Of a DNA stretch of 10,020 bases, positions 1-7,484 are shown one piece after another. The notes beneath the pieces were generated by a model that saw only the letters and a list, made by a program, of their open reading frames with translations, did not search any database and was not told the DNA's origin. The DNA comes from Gyrodactylus bullatarudis (Eukaryota; Platyhelminthes; Monogenea; Gyrodactylidea; Gyrodactylidae): assembly GCA_012064415.1 (NCBI GenBank), contig SSNU01002935.1:1-10020 (forward strand), given 5' to 3'. Position 1 is the first letter of the stretch, and every line of letters starts with the position of its first letter. A program made the translations under genes and the position numbers.

Positions 1-18
1 ATGTAAAGACTGAAGAGT

Positions 19-1287
19 ATGCCTGAAATAAAGTACTTATTTCTTCATAACATCAGGCATCGCCTTTCTTTAGAAATGATCGAAAGCATATCCAAAGTCA
101 AAGATGATATTGCTAATCATCTCAAAGTTAAAAATGTAAAGATGGAATTATGTACAAGAATTAACAAGAAGGTCGAAATGTTCCTAACATCCAATGGAAA
201 ATTCATTAAAAACTCGGAGCTAAGCTTATTTTATTCAGAATGTTTGGAGAAAAACTCTTTCCCTATTCATTTGTGGAAGAAAGTTGCAAACTCGAAGTGT
301 GGTAAATCGGTAGAAGTGGCAACTACCATTGCTAAACAATGGATTGAAAATTGTCAAAAAGAAGTTACGATTCATCAGCGAATCAAAGATGATTGTATCG
401 CATGGTTGTACAAGAATGTGGCTAATAACGTTATCGTGGATACGCTGTTAGAAACCAGTATTTGTGAATCCCTTAAACAAATATTCAAAGTGATAGACGA
501 TCATAAGAGATATTTGAAAGAGATTGAGGTAATAGATTTTGATAAATTAACTATCAACCGTCTTAACAAAAGTGTGTACAATTATACGGATATACAGTTA
601 TCACCAACGGATTTGGAGGTTCTATCATTAGGTACGAATATGTGTATCCCAGGAGAAGAGGAACTTATGAATATAGAAGCAAGTGTCGGATTCGAAAGGT
701 TATTGGATAAGACAAAAACCCTTACTCCCACGACAACAGATGATTATGATAGTTTACAGCTAAACCTGGCCACACTTTGTCAAGAATATAAAACCAAAAA
801 GATGGAATTCCCATTCTTCCAAAGGAGACATTGGACCTCAGTGAACAGGTTAAAAAGAAATGAAAACATCATCTTATCAAGGTTGGATAAAGGGAATGGT
901 TGGGCGCTGATAAAAAGAAATACTTATATCAAAGGTATGGGGAAACTATTATCAGACACTTCAAAATTTAAGAAAACGAAGATCAAATCAGTGAATTATA
1001 ACCCAAAAGGTGTCGAAGACAAGTGTTTAGATTTATTGAAAAACCTTAGATCGAAGCAAATAATCAATCAAGACAAGTTTGATGAAATGAGAATAAAGAA
1101 TTCAACATTCAACAAACTGTACGGACTCCCGAAAGTTCACAAAATGAAACCAGACGAAGATGAATCGAATCTACAGTTTCGACCCATCTTGGATATGAGT
1201 CAGTCTCCAACTTGTAATATAGCTAAATGGTTGGTTGAGATCCTCAATCCTATCAAAAGTAAAGTAAGAATAATGAATGAATTTTAA
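19..1287 (+). CDS. Penelope-like element reverse transcriptase, N-terminal part only (truncated)
   Basis: 422-residue frame that starts at ATG 19, just after an in-frame TAA at 4-6. It is the N-terminal half of a PLE polyprotein, whose RT copies the element RNA at nicked DNA. An N-terminal region of about 200 residues is followed by LSLGTNMCIP (202-211), the PLE block RLDKGNGWALIKR (288-300, with DKG), LYGLPKVHK (367-375) and FRPILDMSQS (387-396), which are the family's fingers motifs. Homology stops near residue 415 (about base 1266). The last residues (VRIMNEF) look like read-through into unrelated DNA. The palm motifs, including the catalytic aspartates (normally YxDD), and the thumb are missing, so it cannot be active. 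An inverted relic of the same domain lies at 2776-3000. The long intact frame argues that truncation is fairly recent. Family assignment is confident; it is unproven that it belongs with the endonuclease frame at 7485. Confidence 0.85.
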   Translation: MPEIKYLFLHNIRHRLSLEMIESISKVKDDIANHLKVKNVKMELCTRINKKVEMFLTSNGKFIKNSELSLFYSECLEKNSFPIHLWKKVANSKCGKSVEVATTIAKQWIENCQKEVTIHQRIKDDCIAWLYKNVANNVIVDTLLETSICESLKQIFKVIDDHKRYLKEIEVIDFDKLTINRLNKSVYNYTDIQLSPTDLEVLSLGTNMCIPGEEELMNIEASVGFERLLDKTKTLTPTTTDDYDSLQLNLATLCQEYKTKKMEFPFFQRRHWTSVNRLKRNENIILSRLDKGNGWALIKRNTYIKGMGKLLSDTSKFKKTKIKSVNYNPKGVEDKCLDLLKNLRSKQIINQDKFDEMRIKNSTFNKLYGLPKVHKMKPDEDESNLQFRPILDMSQSPTCNIAKWLVEILNPIKSKVRIMNEF

Positions 1288-2775
1288 AGTTAAAATTACT
1301 ATTATGCCAGTTAAGGTTCATAAACCTGAATGCAGATTATGATGAAGAAAAATTCTGGCTTTTCATTGGATGAGAAAAGATGAACCAATCAGGAGAAAGA
1401 ATTCATAAAATTTGAGAAAACCTGATACTATAAACTAGCAAAAATCTACCATGAATAAACAAAATTCGAAAAAATGTCTCAAGTAACAATGCTAGAGGAA
1501 TAAATTTTCTATTATAAACTCGGATAAAATTTGGAATTTTTATTTTCGTTTTTGAGAAAACCGAACTTTTGTGCCGAAATTTTCACCAATTTTCTGAAAA
1601 ATTTTACGAATTTTTTTTTCTACAGCTCTTTTAAACAGTCTAAAAACCATTTGGGATGAATAGAAATACAGCCATTACGCCCGAAATTTATTCTTCTTTC
1701 AGATGGTATAAAATTTATTACTCTCATGTTTTTAAAAGTTTAAGAGATGTTTTTTGAAATTTCGAAAATTCGGTTTTTGTCCATTATCTCAGCTCACAGA
1801 CAGCCAAATTTTTTTTAAATACCAGATTCGTGATCAGCGTTGAATTTTACATCAGAATTTAATCACTAGAAATAAAGAGCCTGACCCCACCTCCACCCGT
1901 GTAATTATTGGTGGTGATTAGACTGGGTCCCTATTTTTTTAAACGGTGAAAATTAAAAAATCAAATTTATTTCCTAACTAAACCAGAAGCGTAGATTAAG
2001 AATTTCTAGGTCTTGTAAGTCTACCATGTTCATTATAGTTTTTAGCACTTTGACTTTAACTAATTGTAACCGTACTTATAAGTAAGGATATGGAAAACAA
2101 AAATATATAATTATACTTCAAATCAACTAAACGAGGATTTTAAAAATTCTAAAATATAATTCAAAAACCAAAAAAGTAATCCAATTAGAATTTTTACTTT
2201 CCCGGGCCATAATACGTATTCTCATGTATTCTTTTTCATTTCATAATTTTTTTACGCTCTCCTGCTTTTCATGTGTTTTTTGGAAATTATTCAAGATATT
2301 TTTCTCAAAGATTGTATTAAATTTTGATTATGAAGATGACAAAATTTCAACTTTCAATATTTCACTAACTGATTATCGAGACGATAAAAGATTTTAATTT
2401 TATATTACGATCATTAAATATTTTGGATTTGGCCGGCAATTTTTGGAGTGTTAAAGCTATTAATCTTAAAAAATACACATTTTATATACAAATATTTTGA
2501 AATTCATTGGATAATTTCAAATATGCTAGAATGCTTTACTTCAGATTTTGTTGTTAAAGGGCATAATTTCAATCAGAGTTTATAATATGCATAGGGAGTT
2601 TTCCATTTACCCTATTCATGAGTAACATCATGCAATAAATACCATAAAACTCTCAAAAGCTGGAAAAAAAACAATCGAGTTTTCTTAATTTACATATTCC
2701 ATTTAGTATGAAAGTGAATTTGACTTTTCTTCGAAATCAGGAGGGACCCAATCTAGTGGTGATTCAGTATGAAGG
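1288..2775. other. AT-rich stretch without recognisable genes
   Basis: About 1.5 kb of very AT-rich DNA between two oppositely oriented PLE RT fragments. It has many T and A runs, for example around 1540-1620 and 1805-1820, and no convincing reading frame, RNA gene or long repeat that I can see. A GC-richer patch at 1880-1932 contains TAGACTGGGTCCCT, whose inverse occurs at 2742-2755 with one mismatch; this is too short to name an element. The 3' remainder of the RT (palm, thumb) is not found here in any frame. Confidence 0.6.
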
Positions 2776-3000
2776 TCACCACATATCCTTTAGAGAATAC
2801 TCACAGACACTTTCTTCCATAGGCGACAACTCTTCAACTAGCCATTTGGCAATTTTGCGAGTGCAGGACTGGCTCATATCTAAGATTGGTCTCATTGAAA
2901 TTTCTGGGTCTGTTTGATGTGATGGGATCTTGTGGATTTTTGAACTTCCGTATATGCGGTTCGTTCCTGTATCTGAATATCTTAGCTTTAGAAGGAGAAC
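2776..3000 (-). pseudogene. Inverted, decayed fragment of a Penelope-like RT (fingers region)
   Basis: Reading the minus strand from 3000 to the stop at 2776-2778 gives 74 residues that match the 19-1287 protein over its C-terminal part. They include IYGSSKIHK (for LYGLPKVHK), MRPILDMSQS, IAKWLVEELSP and then YSLKDMW before TGA. Relative to the plus-strand copy, the segment between the LLK-LR helix and the YG motif is shortened, YGLPK has become YGSSK, and the frame ends in a stop where PLE RTs normally continue. Nucleotide identity to the other copy is only moderate, so this is an older or different PLE subfamily rather than a recent inversion. It reaches about ten residues further into the RT than the plus-strand fragment. 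It is a non-functional relic. Confidence 0.75.
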
Positions 3001-3225
3001 ATATTACATACATTGTCAAACCATATTATTAGGAGATTACATATTAAACAATTTTTTCTATAATTATATATGTGCGAGTACCAGGTTAGTGTACAATACT
3101 GAGTATGAAGAGTATAAAAAGAAATAGGGTAATGAATCGGAGATTTTACCTGTAGTTCTTCATAATACATCATACCTCATTTTTCTTTTGGGTTAACATG
3201 TAGGCTGAACCCCTGACTTTTTATC
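3001..3225. other. No recognisable feature
   Basis: AT-rich spacer between the inverted PLE relic and the palindrome-rich foldback. The short frames on both strands have low-complexity, Tyr/Ile-rich translations and no motif; I see no gene. Confidence 0.5.
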
Positions 3226-3446
3226 AGACGAGAGTTATATATAATCGTCAGAGTTTTTTTCATAAGATAAGAATTATGTATAATGAGGCTTGATTATTAT
3301 GTATAATCGGTGAAGATTATATATGTTGTGCCCATTTTAGTTAATCTGCCGATTATGCATAATAGGCAAAAACTCTTGCCGATAATGCATAATCAGCAAC
3401 CCTCTGCCGAATATGGTTAATTTAGACTTTGATTATCCATATTCAA
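3226..3446. repeat. Cluster of short ATTAT-NN-ATAAT palindromes, left side
   Basis: A run of near-identical 10-12-bp palindromes: TTATATATAA at 3235, ATTATGTATAAT at 3272 and 3296, ATTATGCATAAT at 3352, ATAATGCATAAT at 3382, and ATTATCCATATT at 3432. Several are linked by GCCGA, GGCAA or TTGCC, so the unit resembles TTGCCGATTATGCATAAT. The same units recur in the right arm at 4458, 4486 and 4536. Spacing is irregular, unlike a simple satellite. Confidence 0.7.
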
Positions 3447-4551
3447 ATTTGGGGGAGGTGGGTACTAGTATATTCCTTTATGATATATCCTATCTATCTT
3501 ATAAAGGAGAAACTTGAAAAGGCTTGTCTCTCCATTCTTGTATACCATTCTTTTCCATCAATCATTATGTACGAGTATTTTTCTCTTATACAATTATGTT
3601 CTGACGATAGACCAACAGTGGCATGTGCAAACTTGATCTTTTCAAGAAGAGTTAGTAGACGATTGTTATAGCCTTTGTTCAGTTCTTTTTAACGCTTATA
3701 GAATAATTCACGTGTCATCTTGAAAATAAGGAAAATAAAAATCTTCTTATGTACTCCTCAATTGAGAATTTCCAATCATATATCACCCCTTTTAGCCCCA
3801 GCGGGTCATATGTGGGACAGGTGACTTTCTCTAGCCATAATTATGTTTTGACCGCTTTTCTGAAAGAAGAACTAATATTCTTTCGAATGAACTATGACTT
3901 ATGTAACTACAATAGTTCATTGAGAAGTTATGACTATTTAAAAATGCCTCGTTTTTGAAAAAAACATTAAAACGTCCTTGAAAGTATAAAGAACGTTTTT
4001 TTGAAAAACCACTTACAGCGATCGAAGAAAAAAAAGAAACTTTTATCGACAAACCATACCCGTAGAATTCAAATACTTTATCACCTTAATGACATCTCTT
4101 GAATTAAAAAGTTAGTTATTTTCAAGGTAATTTTTGGGACAATATCTTCTAAACTAGAGGTTGGTTTTTGAAAAAAATTGCATGTTCGTCATCAGCATAT
4201 TCTAAAACTCCACTAAAAACTCCAATCTCAGCGATGTACCTTGAAAAAATTTCTCTGGGTCTTTAAAGGTTAAGCACCAAGTACACGTAATATAATCAAT
4301 TATTGTTAATCATACACCCATATTCTCTTGGTATACAAGAAAGGAGAGACAAGCCTTTTCAAGTTTCTCCTTTATAAGATAGATAGGATATATCATAAAG
4401 AAATATACTAGTAGCCACCTCCCCCAAATTATCCATATTCGGCAAGACTTCTTGCCTATTATGGATAATCGGCAACAAATTGCCGAATATGGATAATCAA
4501 AGTCTAAATTAACCATATTCGGCAGAGGGTTGCTGATTATGCATAATCGGA
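3378..4551. mobile_element. Foldback-type element with inverted arms and palindromic subrepeats
   Basis: The left arm (3378-3546) reappears inverted at 4329-4551, separated by about 780 bp. Identity is high: from GGGGGAGG through CTTGTATACCA the arms differ at only a few positions over about 100 bp. The right arm has about 60 extra bases (roughly 4433-4492), made of additional GGCAA/TTGCC plus ATTATGGATAAT units, so the arms have gained or lost subrepeat units. Long inverted arms built from short subrepeats around an unrelated middle are typical of Foldback-like non-autonomous DNA elements. No transposase, clear terminal motif or target duplication is visible. Short frames of 80-88 residues on opposite strands share a segment only because they lie in the two arms. 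Confidence 0.65.
3547..4328. other. Interior of the foldback element, no gene recognised
   Basis: About 780 bp of unique sequence between the two arms. Frames of 69 and 73 residues exist on opposite strands but show no motif. A possible plus-strand splice donor (ACAG/GTGACT near 3819) follows a short open frame, which is insufficient to call an exon. Confidence 0.45.
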
Positions 4552-4792
4552 AGATTATCCAAAATAGGCAAAACATATATAACTATCGAGTTCTATAAAT
4601 TGATTGCAACATATATATGATATTGACCAATCAGAATCGTTGTTTCCATATCAATATTCAATTCTTTGTTAGACTGAATTCACTATGAGAAGACCAAGAA
4701 TAGTTCTCTGTCAAAATGAATAATTGCACCGATAAGAATTTTAAAGAAGATAGATTTGACTGAAATATTATGCTATATCCTTAAAAAATTAA
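4552..4792. other. No recognisable feature
   Basis: AT-rich sequence immediately downstream of the minus-strand exon that ends at 4793. I see no AATAAA on the minus strand close to that stop, no repeats and no other frame of note. If the exon above is terminal, this would hold its 3' UTR. Confidence 0.4.
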
Positions 4793-5109
4793 TTAACTAT
4801 TATTGTTACTTATAATTAGTTGAGGTATTATATGGAAAATTTTGATAGGTCTTATTTTAAGAGTTTTGAGTTTAAGCAGAAGTTCAATAGGTCCATAGAA
4901 ATTTAACTCGTTAATATCTGAACTATTATATTTTCCTTGAATTATGCTCAAATGATCGGAGTACTCCTGCACTGGATTTCCCATTCTTTCTATTGTTATC
5001 TTCTTTCCTCCTGAATCTGTGAGGGCTTTTTTCTCCATAATTATAGTCAGAACATGTAGCGTATTGGTTGTATCTAAAAAATCAAAGGATATTTTCTCTC
5101 GTTGTTTTC
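4793..5109 (-). CDS. Unrecognised minus-strand gene, downstream (possibly last) exon
   Basis: Preceded on the minus strand by an AT-rich tract ending in TTTTTAAATAG, which could be a splice acceptor. The exon would start at 5109 with two bases completing a codon. That matches the single base left by the donor at 6540 and joins as ...NLY-R-KQREK.... It is open for 104 residues, including ISFDFLDTTNTLHVLTIIM, KKITIERMGNPVQEYSDH and INELNFYGPIELLLKLK, then TAA at 4793-4795. Composition is mixed hydrophobic/charged and protein-like, unlike the surrounding DNA. A weak alternative donor (ATAA/GTAAC) lies just before the stop, so it may splice onward. I do not recognise the family. An ATG at 5036-5038 is internal if the splice is real. 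The alternative is a chance frame. Confidence 0.45.
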
Positions 5110-5120
5110 CTATTTAAAAA

Positions 5121-5133
5121 TTATTATTATTAT
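5121..5133. repeat. Short TTA microsatellite
   Basis: Four tandem TTA units, lying in the predicted intron close to the acceptor at 5110-5112 of the minus-strand gene. On the transcribed strand this reads AAT repeats. Confidence 0.7.
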
Positions 5134-5487
5134 TCTATGAATAAAACTTTGTTTACATTTTCTCTTTTATTTTAAAATACATTGAGATACATTGGAAAGC
5201 CCAAAAGCTCGCTTCACGACAAAATTTTGCCTGAAAATTTGCAATAGAATGGAACATGTTCCCCTCTCTTTAATTCATTCTAATAAACGTATTTCTCCCC
5301 CCCCACATTTATGTGATTCAAATGAAATAAGCATTATTGCTCAACAAAAAAGTTCATCACATACCAAACATTAGATCTTTACATGACTAAATCTTTTACA
5401 TTAAATTATTTTTCATAAAAAATAATTTGAGGCTATTCATTTGAAACACATCAGGAATCCTACTTAGAAATCAAAAAATAACCGTGC
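5134..5487. other. Intron sequence, nothing recognised
   Basis: Part of the predicted 1.43-kb intron (5110-6539) of the minus-strand gene. A 60-residue plus-strand frame at 5192-5374 begins with a non-ATG codon and shows no motif; a C run lies near 5297. Confidence 0.45.
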
Positions 5488-5757
5488 ATATGTTACCGTA
5501 CAAACCCTGAATCAGTACAAAGTTAGTATAAAGCCTGAAATTCAGTGTTTGTACTAACTTTGTACTAGAAAAATACATCATGTATACTTTTTATCATATT
5601 TGTATATGACATTGTGTATAAAAATATACCATTCTCAGTATTCTATACTATAGGATAGGATATATGATAGCCTTGAATTAATTTCACATTAAAGAGACGG
5701 AGGGGGATTCACACTCAGTGATATACAATGATGAATATTCTGTACAAGGCTTAGGTT
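5488..5757 (-). mobile_element. Repeat family A, inverted copy
   Basis: About 270 bp that match, inverted, the copy at 6999-7387 with near identity. Compared with that copy it lacks a 37-bp piece carrying AGTAAATCTCTAGATTTACT and about 20 bp near its inner end, and it has no counterpart of the first 60 bp. It contains a strong internal hairpin: AGTACAAAGTTAGTA (5514-5528) pairs perfectly with TACTAACTTTGTACT (5552-5566). There is no coding capacity, so it is probably a MITE-like non-autonomous element. It sits inside the predicted intron. Confidence 0.7.
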
Positions 5758-6247
5758 TCATTTTATTGATAAAATTCATTCACATTATATTTAAACAGAA
5801 ATATAACAAGATGGATAATAATAAGGTTCGATTCTCGGAGAAGACTTAATGAATATTCCTGACTAAAGTATTATATGTTCTCGATTTTTCTTCGAATATG
5901 TGTAACATGAGTTTCTTCCTGAGTTATGAGATACGACTAGAGTTACTATAGAGAAAAATACTCACTCGTCAGTCGTCAAATAATTCAGATTAAACATTTC
6001 GGATTGGGACTGCTTTTGACCGGTATTTGAATTTTTTAATAAATACCAGATTAAAAGATCCCCCAAACAAACAAAAAATCCTTAAATCTATAGCTATTTA
6101 GATCGTATTGGGATCTACCGAAGGATTAATATAATGATAAGAACCTAAAAGTATACATGATGTATTTTTCTAGTACAAAGTTAGTACAAACACTGAATTT
6201 CAGGCTTTATACTAACTTTGTACTGATTCAGGGTTTGTACGGTAACA
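5491..6247. repeat. Perfect 101-bp inverted repeat (5491-5591 / 6147-6247)
   Basis: The arms are complementary at every base by my reading, starting TGTTACCGTAC at 5491 and ending GTACGGTAACA at 6247, with 555 bp between. They are two oppositely oriented copies of family A. Both lie in the predicted intron of the minus-strand gene, so a pre-mRNA could fold into a 101-bp duplex. Confidence 0.85.
5758..6083. other. Intron sequence between A copies, nothing recognised
   Basis: AT-rich spacer inside the predicted intron; no frame, RNA gene or repeat that I can support. Confidence 0.45.
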
Positions 6248-6255
6248 CATATATT
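6084..6255 (+). mobile_element. Repeat family A, internally deleted copy
   Basis: Bases 6084-6146 equal 6999-7061 (AAATCTATAGC...AGAACCT). The sequence then jumps directly to the equivalent of 7245 (AAAAGTATACATG...), so 183 bp of the longer copy are missing; the 37-bp CTAGTAAATCTAGAG insert is absent as well. The end reads ACGGTAACACATATAT, close to the long copy's ACGGTAACATATAT. Conserved ends with internal loss are typical of MITE-like derivatives. Confidence 0.65.
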
Positions 6256-6539
6256 TCATTGGTTGAAGTTTCCCTATTCTCTCATGGGTTGAGAAATATA
6301 ATGGTTTGCGTATATAACCGAGATGTAAAAAACGATTTGTGCAGAGTGGGATAAAAAACGAATACCTCACCTGTATTCCATTATCAGTGTTTATGATAAA
6401 TATTAACAATAAGTATCACGTCTTACACACGAATAAGATACTTTGTATAAATGAAACGCAGTAAACCAATCTTATATGTGCTTTAAGGATTTAATATCAT
6501 CATTGAAACAACGCTGGTATTAGAAAAATTGATACTTAC
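6256..6539. other. Intron sequence, nothing firm
   Basis: First part of the predicted intron in the minus-strand direction, following the donor at 6534-6539. A minus-strand CAG/GTGAGG lies at about 6370, a good donor by sequence, but no acceptor with a compatible open frame upstream can be found, so I do not call an exon. Confidence 0.4.
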
Positions 6540-6779
6540 TGTATAAATTGAGTATTCTTGATTCAATTCTTGTTAATGCTTCTGTTTCACCTGTAAAATT
6601 GTATATATTTTCATCAGAATCCAATTTTTTCATGATTAATATCTTCTTGCTGCTTATAGCTTCGATTTTCGAAAGATCTATATGGCATGATTTATCGTTA
6701 AAATATTGGACAATTAATCCGCCAACAAGATCACTTTTATAATTTATAAATTTTACTTTTTCCTCATTACAAAATATTG
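6540..6779 (-). CDS. Unrecognised minus-strand gene, upstream internal exon
   Basis: A 240-bp frame bounded on the minus strand by a good acceptor (TTTGATTTTCTCATAG, ending at 6780) and a perfect donor core (ACA/GTAAGT, 6539-6534). It encodes 79 residues with 2 bases of a split codon before and 1 after, so it joins in frame to the exon starting at 5109. Visible segments are KVKFINYKSDLVGGLIVQYF, NDKSCHIDLSKIEAIS, LDSDENIYNF and a charged helix TEALTRIESRILNLY. The pattern of a strand ending in FND followed by more strands and a helix is faintly like a polo-box fold, but this is a guess and I cannot name the gene. Upstream exons are not in the next 700 bp, which are repeats. The PLE frames run on the other strand. 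It could be a host gene or a captured fragment. Confidence 0.5.
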
Positions 6780-6812
6780 CTATGAGAAAATCAAATATTA
6801 TGATTCTATATT

Positions 6813-6896
6813 AAATAGTTGTGACTGTAAAATTATACCAGTTTTTATTATGTAATAGGTCAAAGTTTTCCATGGCAATTTTATAGATCTTGTTTA
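6813..6896 (+). repeat. Repeat B, copy 1 (left half of a BC unit)
   Basis: 84 bp from AAATAGTTGTGACTG to GATCTTGTTTA, repeated directly at 7389-7472 with roughly ten differences and no length change. It runs straight into repeat C here, so B and C form one unit (BC) of about 190 bp. Confidence 0.75.
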
Positions 6897-7002
6897 ATTA
6901 GAGCGTCAAAAATATGACCTAAAAAACTCATTTAAAGGCGCTTGAAATTTCCCTACTACTTATAAGTCAATGTTAATAATAAGTAATAAAATTAACTCAA
7001 AT
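6896..7002 (+). repeat. Repeat C, copy 1 (right half of a BC unit)
   Basis: From AATTAGAGCGTC through ACTACTTATAAGTCAATG to CAAAT; repeated directly at 9815-9924 with few differences. Joined to B without interruption, this copy represents the BC unit lacking the large insertion seen between B2 and C2. Confidence 0.75.
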
Positions 7003-7387
7003 CTATAGCTATTTAGATCGTATTGGGATCTACCGAAGGATTAATATAATGATAAGAACCTAGGCATCATACAGAATATTCATCATTGTATATCACTATG
7101 TCAATCCTTAATGGGGACTGAGTGTGAATCCCCCTCCGCCTCTTTAATGTGAAATTAATTCAAGGCTATCATATATCCTATCCTATAGTATAGAATACTG
7201 AGAATGGTATATTTTTATACACAATGTCATATACAAATATGATAAAAAGTATACATGATGTATTTTTCTAGTACAAAGTTAGTACAAACACTGAATTTCA
7301 GGCTTTATACTAACTTTGTACTGATTCAGGCTTTGTACTAGTAAATCTAGAGATTTACTGATTCAGGTTTTGTACGGTAACATATAT
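6999..7387 (+). mobile_element. Repeat family A, longest copy
   Basis: About 390 bp without coding capacity, lying between two BC units. It shares its first 63 bp with 6084-6146 and its remainder with the inverted copy 5488-5757. It contains the AGTACAAAGTTAGTA / TACTAACTTTGTACT hairpin and an extra palindrome around AGTAAATCTAGAGATTTACT (7340-7359). AAAT occurs at both borders (6999-7002, 7389-7392), a possible 4-bp target duplication, though in this AT-rich DNA that is weak. Confidence 0.65.
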
Positions 7388-7388
7388 G

Positions 7389-7472
7389 AAATAGTTGTCA
7401 CTGTAAAATTATACCGGTTTATATTTTGTATTAGGTCATAGTTTTCCATGGCAATTTTATAGGTCTTGTTTA
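7389..7472 (+). repeat. Repeat B, copy 2
   Basis: Second 84-bp B copy, ending GGTCTTGTTTA. It is followed by TACATAAT and then the CACTGTG end of the palindromic element rather than by C. Its partner C2 lies on the far side of that element at 9815. Confidence 0.75.
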
Positions 7473-7484
7473 TACATAATCACT

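Noticed and set aside
1919..2755. 14-bp inverted match TAGACTGGGTCCCT / AGGGACCCAATCTA as possible ends of an 830-bp element
   Set aside because: Only 13 of 14 bases match, no flanking duplication is seen, and the right copy lies beside the PLE relic without any matching flank.
2708..2917. 69-residue plus-strand frame
   Set aside because: It is the reverse complement of the PLE RT relic on the minus strand (2776-3000), which has clear RPILDMSQS homology.
3749..3958. Plus-strand frame with an internal ACAG/GTGACT donor
   Set aside because: No acceptor or homology; a single donor-like match is expected by chance.
4180..4200. Minus-strand CTGATGA, possible second hammerhead core
   Set aside because: It is followed by CGAACATGC without a stem II or GAAA box, and no matching stem I strand is found.
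3429..4576. Two frames (80 aa plus, 88 aa minus) sharing YPIYLIKEKLEKACLS
   Set aside because: The shared peptide comes from the same DNA in the two inverted arms of the foldback element; no other support for coding.
6360..6420. Minus-strand CAG/GTGAGG donor suggesting a further exon
   Set aside because: Every candidate acceptor upstream in the intron gives an in-frame stop in the phase required.
6548..6742. 64-residue plus-strand frame
   Set aside because: Opposite strand of the better-supported minus-strand exon with splice signals.
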